A program made the position numbers and the translations under genes. Of a stretch of 57,399 nucleotides of DNA, positions 50,877 to 57,399 are shown one piece after another. Position 1 is the first letter of the stretch. Each line of letters begins with the position of its first letter. The notes under the pieces were generated by a model. The model was not told the DNA's origin. It searched no databases and saw only the letters and a program-made list of their open reading frames with translations. Location: assembly GCA_017533485.1 (NCBI GenBank), contig JAFXIC010000059.1:1-57399 (forward strand). Direction: 5' to 3'. The DNA comes from Oscillospiraceae bacterium (lineage in GTDB: Bacteria > Bacillota > Clostridia > Oscillospirales > Ruminococcaceae).

Positions 50877-50894
50877 TATAGTATATACATAGAG

Positions 50895-50933
50895 AAAGCC
50901 TCACACAGACGATAGCAATCTGTGTGAGGCTTT
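50895..50933. terminator. Bidirectional terminator between trmO and the symporter gene
   Basis: A 15-bp perfect stem, AAAGCCTCACACAGA / TCTGTGTGAGGCTTT, with a 9-base loop. Confidence 0.85.
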
Positions 50934-50941
50934 GATATATC

Positions 50942-52534
50942 TTATGCCTTGAAAGGGGAGAATGCGTTTTCTGCAACATCCTTGTCCGTGGATTTGGTGA
51001 ACGCAGAAACGATGGGTGTGAGGATCATCGAGAAGATCATCAGCAGTGCGCCGGCGTTAATGGGGGATGCAAGGTTGAGGGGGAGTGATTTTGCGGCATT
51101 GACGATACCTTCGCACTGTGCGGGGAAGAAAGAGAAGATGAACATATGTGTCATCGTGAGAACGATACCGCATACAAAACTTGTCCAGACAGCAGCGCGG
51201 GTGATCTTCTTGCTGTACAGACCCCAGAGGAATGGTCCTAAGAAGGAACCGGAGAGTGCGCCCCAGGAATAGCTCATCAATGCAGAAATCGAAGCGTTTT
51301 TGTTGCAGGCAACAATTACGGAGATGATCAGGAATACTGCAATCAGCGCACGCATCACAAGGATTTCCTTCTTTTCGTCCATCTTGGTCTTGCAGGCAGG
51401 ACGGATGAGGTCGTGCGTCATGGTCGTAGAGGATGTCATAACAAGTGAGGAGAGGGTCGAAAGGGATGCGCTGAGGACGAGTACGACAACCAGACCGATG
51501 AGAAGACTCGGAAGTGCGGTTTCGAGCATAGCCGGAACAATCGCGTCAAATTCAGGCTTACCGTTGGAGAGAATGTTGATGACAGTCTTTCCGCTGGTAT
51601 CGGAAGCGTCGAGTGTGCAGAACAGTCTGCCGAAGCCGCCGAGGAGGTAGCAGCCGCCGGAAACGATGAGACAGAAGAAGGTGGAAATAATCATGCCGCG
51701 TGTGATATCCTTTTCATCACGGATTGCATAGAACTTATGGATCATCTGCGGCAGTCCCCATGTACCGAGGGAAGTGAGGATGACAACACCAAAGAGATTG
51801 ATGGGATCGGGGCCAAAGAGGGCATTGAGAGAGTTTTCGGGGGTAGCGGCATCGGAGATGACACCAAGTTTTTCAACAGCTTCTGAGAATCCGCCCTGAT
51901 AATTGAGGATACAGCCGACGACGCAGGAGATACCGACAAGCATAATCAAGCCCTGAATGAAGTCGTTGACAGCGGTAGCGGAGTAGCCGCCGAGACATAC
52001 ATAAATTGCACTGAGCGCCGCCATCGCGATAATAATTATCGTATATGCCTGATCGGACTTAAAGTTGAATGCCATCGCGAAGAGACGGGAAAGTCCATTA
52101 TAAACGGAAGCGGTATACGGGATCATAAAGAGGAAAACGATAAGGGAAGCCGCAGTTTTGAGCTTTTTGCTGGCATATCGTTTTCCGAAGAAATCGGGCA
52201 TTGTTTTTGCGCCGAGGTGTTTTGTCATCAGACGGGTGCGCTTACCGAGTACGAGCCATGCAAGCGTTGCACCGATAATGGCATTGCCGATACCGATCCA
52301 GGCGGCGGAAACACCGTAAGCCCAGCCGAACTGACCGGCATAGCCGATAAAGACAACCGCAGAGAAATAAGTAGTACCGAAGCCGAACGCGGTCATCCAC
52401 GGACCGACCTTGCCGCCTCCGAACAGGAAGTCATTGAGACTGCTGCTTTTTCGGGAGGTGATGATACCGATTGTAACCATGAGTGCGGCATAGACGATTA
52501 CAACCAGAAGGGTGATGCCTTGGGATTGTGTCAT
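50942..52534 (-). CDS. Sodium:solute symporter (SSS family)
   Basis: 530 residues with about thirteen membrane segments. Family features are FLFGGGKVGPWMTAFGFG, YFSAVVFIGYAGQFGWAYG and GGYSATAVNDFIQGLIMLVG, close to the sodium/proline PutP branch, but the solute (proline, pantothenate or a sugar acid) cannot be fixed from these motifs. AAGGAG is 8 bases before the ATG at 52534, so the 14-codon upstream extension is not used. It has a full-consensus promoter. Confidence 0.9.
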   Translation of the reverse strand: MTQSQGITLLVVIVYAALMVTIGIITSRKSSSLNDFLFGGGKVGPWMTAFGFGTTYFSAVVFIGYAGQFGWAYGVSAAWIGIGNAIIGATLAWLVLGKRTRLMTKHLGAKTMPDFFGKRYASKKLKTAASLIVFLFMIPYTASVYNGLSRLFAMAFNFKSDQAYTIIIIAMAALSAIYVCLGGYSATAVNDFIQGLIMLVGISCVVGCILNYQGGFSEAVEKLGVISDAATPENSLNALFGPDPINLFGVVILTSLGTWGLPQMIHKFYAIRDEKDITRGMIISTFFCLIVSGGCYLLGGFGRLFCTLDASDTSGKTVINILSNGKPEFDAIVPAMLETALPSLLIGLVVVLVLSASLSTLSSLVMTSSTTMTHDLIRPACKTKMDEKKEILVMRALIAVFLIISVIVACNKNASISALMSYSWGALSGSFLGPFLWGLYSKKITRAAVWTSFVCGIVLTMTHMFIFSFFPAQCEGIVNAAKSLPLNLASPINAGALLMIFSMILTPIVSAFTKSTDKDVAENAFSPFKA

Positions 52535-52606
52535 GAGAAAACACTCCTTATATGATAGAGATTGCGGACGCGGCATTTATATAGTATGCAGGCGAACCGC
52601 TTCGCT

Positions 52607-52632
52607 GCTTTACAGCTTTTTGACTGTAAAGC
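52607..52632. repeat. 9-bp inverted repeat in the symporter leader
   Basis: GCTTTACAG and CTGTAAAGC flank an 8-base spacer. It falls about 20 bp downstream of the minus-strand -10 box, where an operator or leader hairpin could control the symporter. Confidence 0.5.
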
Positions 52633-52649
52633 TTTAACGCAACAAAGTG

Positions 52650-52678
52650 ATTATAGCACAAAAAGAAGCTTTTGTCAA
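52650..52678 (-). promoter_or_regulatory. Promoter of the symporter gene
   Basis: On the minus strand TTGACA (52673-52678), 17 bp, TATAAT (52650-52655). The 623-bp divergent region 52535-53157 otherwise holds the GH9 promoter and leader and AT-rich sequence without an apparent gene. Confidence 0.85.
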
Positions 52679-52894
52679 GCCTTTTTTCCGAAATGTTGAA
52701 AAACGAGAAAAAACATCGAAAAATCGTACAGATACAACTAATAGTATTATAATTCTATTCTAAGGGATGAAAAAGTGGGAAAAAACAGTTCGGGAGATAT
52801 TTCGGAGCAAAAAAAGAAGATAAAATTTCTATGTGCAATATGCACATAAATAGCGAACGTGTTTTTCCATATCCTACAAAGTTTTGAAAATCCC

Positions 52895-52923
52895 TTTACA
52901 AGTGCACAAAGTTGTATTATAAT
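52895..52923 (+). promoter_or_regulatory. Promoter of the GH9 cellulase gene
   Basis: TTTACA (52895-52900), 17 bp, TATAAT (52918-52923). The mRNA leader would be about 230 nt and contains a hairpin of GCTCTG/CAGAGC plus ATTCC/GGAAT (52978-53026). Confidence 0.7.
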
Positions 52924-53157
52924 GTAGCTAGTGAATTATGTGATTATTCATATAGGAAAAATTTTGAATAGATATACGCTCTGTATAATTCCAGGGAAAT
53001 TCACGGGATTTGCCGGAATCCAGAGCATTCCCTTCATTTTTTTCCGGATACAGATAATTCACATGAAGCCAGATGCCAGCGTGCATCGAAAAGATATAGC
53101 TCGAATCTCGTACTGGGTTCGGTTATATAAAACAAAAAAACGGGAGGGTTTTTTAAC

Positions 53158-56052
53158 ATGCTGAAAAAAACATTCGGCAAGCGTATGGCAAGCGGCGTTG
53201 TGACAGCTGCAATGCTCGCATCCGCTACCTGCGCAGTTCTGCCTAGCCTGAGCATGACCGCATCCGCAGGTCAGATGCTCGGTATGACAGATTTCAAAGA
53301 CGGCAAGGGTTTGCCGTGGCACACCTGTGAAACTCCGCCTGCTAAACTTGAATTTAGCATCTCCGGCGGCACCTACAACATCACCATTAAGAATAACGGT
53401 GGTGAGGACGTAGGCGGCGAGTCCCGTTGGGACTGCCAGTTCCGTCACAGAAAACTGAAGTTCCGCTCCGGTGACCAGTATTCCGTTCAGGCTGAAGTTA
53501 CAGCCAGCGAATCCGGTGAAATCTACACCAAGATCGGTGACCTCAGCGGTGAAATCGAAATCTGGCACAACGGTTATGGTAAGGACGATAACAACAACTT
53601 CAACCAGAACTGGAACTGTATGCCGATTTCTGCCGGTGAGACTCTGTCCATCGACTCTTCCTTCTCCGCATCTCAGGATCTTGATGTTGCTGAGTGGGCA
53701 TGGCACTTCGGCGGCGCTGGTGCGCACCAGAACAACGACTGCTTCCCTGAGGGAACCACTCTGAAGTTCGATAACATGAGCCTGATCAATGAGTCTCGTG
53801 AGGAAGATAACTGGCCGGAGGACAGAAAAGTTCCGGAATACAGCATCCACGGCAACCAGGTCGGTTATTACACCAAGCTTCAGAAGAAGGCTACCTACCA
53901 CTCTAATTCTGCGGTCAGCGGCCAGAAGGTTTACGTTGTTGACGCAAGCAGCGGAAAGGCTGTCTGGGAAGGTACAACATCTGCATCCAACGGTATTGAT
54001 GAAGACTCCGGTATGTACTGCGGCGTCTTCGATTTCTCCGATCTCCAGACTCCGGGTACCTACTACTTCTCTACCGATGGTAAGACCCAGGATTCTTATG
54101 AGTTCGAAATCGGTGATGATGTATACGGCGGTATCGTTGCTGACGCTCTGAACTACTTCTATCAGAACCGTTCCGGTATCGCAATCGAAGAAAAGTACAT
54201 CACCTCTGCCGGTCCGAACAAAAGCAAGTCTGATCTTGCACACAAGGCTGGTCATAACCCGGATACTGCTGCAATCCAGGGCGCTTGGATTAAGGCATAT
54301 AAGGCTGACGGCTCCGATATCGACACGTCTTCCGGCAACCTGACCGCTACCGGCGGCTGGTACGATGCCGGTGACCACGGTAAGTACGTTGTTAACGGCG
54401 GTATCTCCGTCTGGACACTCCAGAACCTCTATGAGTGGACGCTGAACGATGCGAACAACTCTGATGCCGATAAGTTTGATGACGGCTCTATGCTCATTCC
54501 GGAGCAGAGCAACAGCAATCCTGACCTCCTCGACGAAGCTCGTGTCGAGCTTGAGTGGTTCTTCGAGATGATGGTTCCCAGCAGCTACAAGATGACCAAG
54601 TACGAAGGTCCCGATAAGGGCTCCGATACCAAGAAGTACGAGAACATGGTCTTCCACAAGCTGCACGACCACAAGTGGACCGGTCTTGCTACCAAGTGCT
54701 GGGACTACGAAGAAGAGTGGGGCACAAAGCGTATTGTTAAGCCGCCTTCTGTCTGTGCAACTCTGAACGTTGCTGCTTGTGCAGCACAGGCTGCTCGTCT
54801 CTGGAAGGATTATGATTCCTCCTTCGCAGATGAGTGTCTCGAAAATGCTAAGCTGACTTATGAAGCTGCAAAGGCTAACCCGAAGCTCTATGCTCCTCTC
54901 GATCAGGCGATCGGCGGCGGCGCATACGGTGACGACGAGGCTGCTGACGACTTCTACTGGGCAGCTTGCGAGCTCTACATCACAACCGGCGATTCTTCCT
55001 ATCTGTCCGATCTGGAAGGCGCATCCGATTATGCATACAAGGTATCTACCACTCTGAACGGTGGTGAGAACAGCGGTACCTTCACCTCCTTCAACTGGGG
55101 TAATACTGCTGCTCTGGGTACTCTGTCCCTGTATCTGAATAAGGAAGCTGCTGGCTCGAACCACGATGCTATCGTTTCCTCTCTGACAAAGGCTGCTGAT
55201 GCATTCGTTGCTAAGGAAGAAGAGCAGGGCTTCGGTATTCCGTACGCTCCCGCAACCTTCCAGGATGCGATCAACATCGGCGCTGGCATTGATATCTTCG
55301 GCTACGAGTGGGGCTCCAACTCCATGGTTGCCAACAATGCGATCGTTATGGCTTATGCATACTCCGCTACCGGCAATGCTAAGTACCTGAACGGCGTATC
55401 TCAGGGTCTTGACTATCTGTTCGGCCGCAACGCTAGAGACTTCTCTTATGTCACCGGTTATGGTGAAGAGTGCTGCGTGAACCCGCACCACAGATGGTGG
55501 TCTCATGAGCTCGACGAGACATTCCCGTATGCTCCTGCTGGCGTACTCTCCGGCGGCCCGAATGCTGGTCTCCAGGATCCGTACGTAGGCGGTGCTGGTC
55601 TGACTCGTGGCGATAAGAACCCGTCTCAGCTCTGCTACGTTGACTCCATCGAAGCATGGTCTGTAAACGAAGTTACCATTAACTGGAACTCTCCGTTCGC
55701 ATGGATCATGAGCTTCATCGAGGACGAGGCGAATGAGGCTCCGGCTACTCCCGGCCCCGGCACCTCTTCTACCACCACTACTCAGACTACTCCGTCCGAT
55801 GTTCCGGACGAAGCTGACTGGGGTAATGCTGACTGCTCCTCCGGTGCAACTCCGCAGGATCGTGTTGACATCTCCGACGTTATTCTGATGGCTCGTATTG
55901 CTGCAGAAGATACAACTGCCAGCATCACTGCTCAGGGTAAGGTAAATGCTAACGTTTCTAAGCCGTCCGTCAATAAGATTGACAGCGAAGACGTTGTTAT
56001 GGTTATCAAGTTCATCGCTCGTCTGATCGACTACGATGCACTCGGTAAATAA
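53158..56052 (+). CDS. Cellulosomal GH9 cellulase: CBM4-like, Ig-like, GH9, dockerin
   Basis: 964 residues. Signal peptide (about 1-37, ending TASA), a CBM4/9-like module (about 45-210), the N-terminal Ig-like domain of theme-D GH9 enzymes (about 222-325), the GH9 (alpha/alpha)6 barrel (about 330-860), a Thr/Pro linker and a C-terminal dockerin with DRVDISDVILMARI and NKIDSEDVVMVIKF. Catalytic Asp403 and Asp406 lie in GGWYDAGDHGKY and the acid Glu838 in WSVNEVTINW. Codon choice differs from neighbouring genes, with many GCT, TCT, GTT, AAC and TAC codons, as in very highly expressed genes. GGGAGG precedes the ATG. Confidence 0.94.
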   Translation: MLKKTFGKRMASGVVTAAMLASATCAVLPSLSMTASAGQMLGMTDFKDGKGLPWHTCETPPAKLEFSISGGTYNITIKNNGGEDVGGESRWDCQFRHRKLKFRSGDQYSVQAEVTASESGEIYTKIGDLSGEIEIWHNGYGKDDNNNFNQNWNCMPISAGETLSIDSSFSASQDLDVAEWAWHFGGAGAHQNNDCFPEGTTLKFDNMSLINESREEDNWPEDRKVPEYSIHGNQVGYYTKLQKKATYHSNSAVSGQKVYVVDASSGKAVWEGTTSASNGIDEDSGMYCGVFDFSDLQTPGTYYFSTDGKTQDSYEFEIGDDVYGGIVADALNYFYQNRSGIAIEEKYITSAGPNKSKSDLAHKAGHNPDTAAIQGAWIKAYKADGSDIDTSSGNLTATGGWYDAGDHGKYVVNGGISVWTLQNLYEWTLNDANNSDADKFDDGSMLIPEQSNSNPDLLDEARVELEWFFEMMVPSSYKMTKYEGPDKGSDTKKYENMVFHKLHDHKWTGLATKCWDYEEEWGTKRIVKPPSVCATLNVAACAAQAARLWKDYDSSFADECLENAKLTYEAAKANPKLYAPLDQAIGGGAYGDDEAADDFYWAACELYITTGDSSYLSDLEGASDYAYKVSTTLNGGENSGTFTSFNWGNTAALGTLSLYLNKEAAGSNHDAIVSSLTKAADAFVAKEEEQGFGIPYAPATFQDAINIGAGIDIFGYEWGSNSMVANNAIVMAYAYSATGNAKYLNGVSQGLDYLFGRNARDFSYVTGYGEECCVNPHHRWWSHELDETFPYAPAGVLSGGPNAGLQDPYVGGAGLTRGDKNPSQLCYVDSIEAWSVNEVTINWNSPFAWIMSFIEDEANEAPATPGPGTSSTTTTQTTPSDVPDEADWGNADCSSGATPQDRVDISDVILMARIAAEDTTASITAQGKVNANVSKPSVNKIDSEDVVMVIKFIARLIDYDALGK

Positions 56053-56084
56053 GATCTGATTCTTTCAGGTTCATAACCAAACAA

Positions 56085-56116
56085 AAAGGGCGTACCTACT
56101 TGTAGGTACGCCCTTT
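56085..56116. terminator. Terminator after the GH9 gene
   Basis: A 15-bp perfect stem (AAAGGGCGTACCTAC / GTAGGTACGCCCTTT) with a two-base TT centre. It also serves the convergent lipoprotein gene. Confidence 0.88.
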
Positions 56117-56123
56117 CTCTATT

Positions 56124-56756
56124 TTATTGTGCGGCAGAAGTGGTTGTTTCTATTGTGTGATATGTAGTATCCGAAGAAAGCGTTGTCGTTTCCGGTGGGA
56201 CAGTCGTTTCGGGCGCGGAATAAACCGTATAATCTGTGAATTCGAGTGTAAGCGGCTGGCTTGGAATGTTGAAACCTGTGAGTATGCCGTTTTCGGAGAA
56301 TGTCAGAGTATAGCTCCCGCATTCGCTTTCGCCATCCAGCTTCCATGTTCCATCGCTTGCCTGTTCATACGGCAGTGTTTCGATGCTGTCCATCGAATCG
56401 AGTACATCCGTTATGCAAAGAATCATCATTTTCGCGGGAAGTGCAGATTTCGGTACGGTGAAAGAAAGTCCCTTGTAGTTTGCGCTGACGGCATTGTTTT
56501 CGAAGCTGAGGGTGACGCCGGCGAGTGACGCAGGTTCTTGGAATGTTGCGTCCCAGATTCCGTTTTCATAGCGTGTGAGCTGGAACGCAGCCTCCGAGTT
56601 GATATCGCCGTATGTCATCGAAACACCGACAGAAAACGCAGGGTCGAGCTGTGCCGAAAAGCTGGAATCAGCTGGCTTTCCGTCGCATCCTGTGCAGACA
56701 ATGGCGGCAGGAAGAGAAAAAACAAGGATATTCTTCAAAAAGGCAAATGATTTCAT
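56124..56756 (-). CDS. Lipoprotein of unknown function
   Basis: 210 residues with a lipoprotein signal ending in the lipobox IVCTGC near residue 23. The rest is beta-rich, has paired segments such as YENGIWDATFQEP and SDGTWKLDGESECGSYTL, and ends in a Thr/Pro-rich tail (PETTVPPETTTLSSDTTYH). GGAGG lies 9 bases before the ATG at 56756. No family recognised; placed beside a cellulase gene but on the other strand with its own terminator side. Confidence 0.8.
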   Translation of the reverse strand: MKSFAFLKNILVFSLPAAIVCTGCDGKPADSSFSAQLDPAFSVGVSMTYGDINSEAAFQLTRYENGIWDATFQEPASLAGVTLSFENNAVSANYKGLSFTVPKSALPAKMMILCITDVLDSMDSIETLPYEQASDGTWKLDGESECGSYTLTFSENGILTGFNIPSQPLTLEFTDYTVYSAPETTVPPETTTLSSDTTYHTIETTTSAAQ

Positions 56757-56830
56757 CAAAAGCATCCTCCATAATGTGATTTTGCTTTATACATCTTTGC
56801 TTTTTGAGGAATATCCTCGTGCTTTTATTT

Positions 56831-57399
56831 TCATGTATCCTGTTCGAGTCTCTGGAAAACGCGCGGGAGCATGGCGATCAGGTCAGTCGGGAGCATTGCG
56901 GCTGCTGAAAATTCGGATGCTGCGAGATCGCCGGCATATCCATGCAAGAACGCGCCGATTCGTGCCGCATCTTCGGGTGTCAGCCCTTGTGCGGCAAGGG
57001 AAGCGATCATACCTGCGAGAACATCACCGCTGCCGCCCTTGCTCATACCGCTGTTCCCGGTCGGATTATAGGTCAGCCGCTTGTCTGTCGCAGTCAGCGT
57101 GCCGCAGCCTTTTAAGGTGACGAGAACATTGGAAAATCGTTTTGGGATCTGAGAAACGGCGTCTATCCGATGCTTCTGGACATCGGCAGTCGGAATTCCA
57201 AGAAGCCTGCCCATCTCAGCGGGATGCGGTGTCAGGACAATCGGTGCGCTTGCCTTATGTAACAAGTCTATGTGCGGTGCGAGTGCATTTAGACCATCTG
57301 CATCCAAAATAATCGGACAATCCAAGCCGCAAAGTAGTTTTTCCACGAGATTTTGTGTATGAACTGTATTTCCGAGACCACACCCGATGAGAACGGCGG
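56831..57399 (-). CDS. nnrD: ADP-dependent NAD(P)H-hydrate dehydratase, partial
   Basis: The frame is open to the window edge; 189 residues are visible. LDADGLNAL, LTPHPAEMGRLLG and NSGMSKGGSGDVLAGMI (whose Asp is catalytic) are the ribokinase-like YjeF C-terminal domain. It repairs hydrated NAD(P)H. Whether an N-terminal epimerase domain (NnrE) is fused cannot be seen. It ends 75 bp before the lipoprotein gene on the same strand. Confidence 0.93.
   Translation of the reverse strand, partial: AVLIGCGLGNTVHTQNLVEKLLCGLDCPIILDADGLNALAPHIDLLHKASAPIVLTPHPAEMGRLLGIPTADVQKHRIDAVSQIPKRFSNVLVTLKGCGTLTATDKRLTYNPTGNSGMSKGGSGDVLAGMIASLAAQGLTPEDAARIGAFLHGYAGDLAASEFSAAAMLPTDLIAMLPRVFQRLEQDT

Noticed and set aside
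53059-55506. 815-codon open frame opposite to the GH9 gene
   Set aside because: It mirrors the codon bias of the GH9 gene (few codons whose complement is a stop), has no ribosome binding site and has a Val/Ile-rich composition with no domain.

Overview
The window looks like a chromosomal segment from a cellulosome-forming, Gram-positive anaerobe of the Ruminococcus type (R. flavefaciens / R. champanellensis-like; this placement is inference). The reasons are dockerin-bearing secreted GH9, GH10/GH43 and GH18 enzymes, a GH3 with swapped domain order, strong AGGAGG ribosome binding sites, sigma-A promoters with 17-18 bp spacing, and clostridial gene orders (phoH-ybeY-era-yqzL-recO; hprK-murB-rapZ-whiA). 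Sporulation genes (spo0A, spoIVB, yqfC, yqfD, ylbJ) are also present.

Layout. 1-2000: initiator tRNA, tspO and a serine recombinase. 2000-6300: a zinc-ribbon SPFH protein and a GH3 beta-glucosidase. 6600-13600: a very large Thr-rich secreted protein, a 34-residue peptide gene and a GH18 dockerin protein. 13600-25600: an alanine/glycine symporter behind a structured leader, nadE, a CPBP protease, mutS2, recO, yqzL, era, ybeY, phoH, yqfD, yqfC and ylbJ. 25700-31700: a Cys-motif protein, a flavin reductase, spo0A, spoIVB, HPr with a folded leader, and a DtxR-type regulator-rimM-trmD operon. 32000-38300: a xylanase/arabinosidase multimodular enzyme, divergent from a hybrid LacI-sensor/AraC regulator. 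38400-44220: a FeoA-FeoB fusion gene split by a 3.49 kb element. 44270-50900: whiA, rapZ, a membrane protein gene, murB, a PHP phosphatase and hprK, then a HAD hydrolase and trmO. 50900-57399: a sodium/solute symporter, a GH9 cellulase, a lipoprotein and a partial nnrD.

The most unusual structure is at feoAB. The ferrous-iron transporter gene is cut inside its conserved CNGRFP-coding motif. The two halves are separated by a metal-efflux (CDF, Mn-type motif) gene, an RlmA-like 23S rRNA methyltransferase gene and a serine recombinase gene. An 8-bp direct repeat (GATTTCCG) lies in the same codon frame at both junctions, so recombination there would restore a 774-residue FeoAB exactly. Joining the two element ends would create a 44-bp dyad with a central TT, the expected form of a serine-integrase attP. 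In the inserted state the CDF gene starts 14 bp after the truncated feoB stop. The element may therefore exchange iron import for metal efflux on one transcript. That functional reading is a hypothesis.

Other items worth attention are two apparently unassigned structured leaders (before the symporter at 13737 and before HPr at 29704), the small peptide gene at 12114, a hairpin that hides the ribosome binding site of the element's recombinase, and the xylanase regulator with a degenerate GGDEF-like middle domain.
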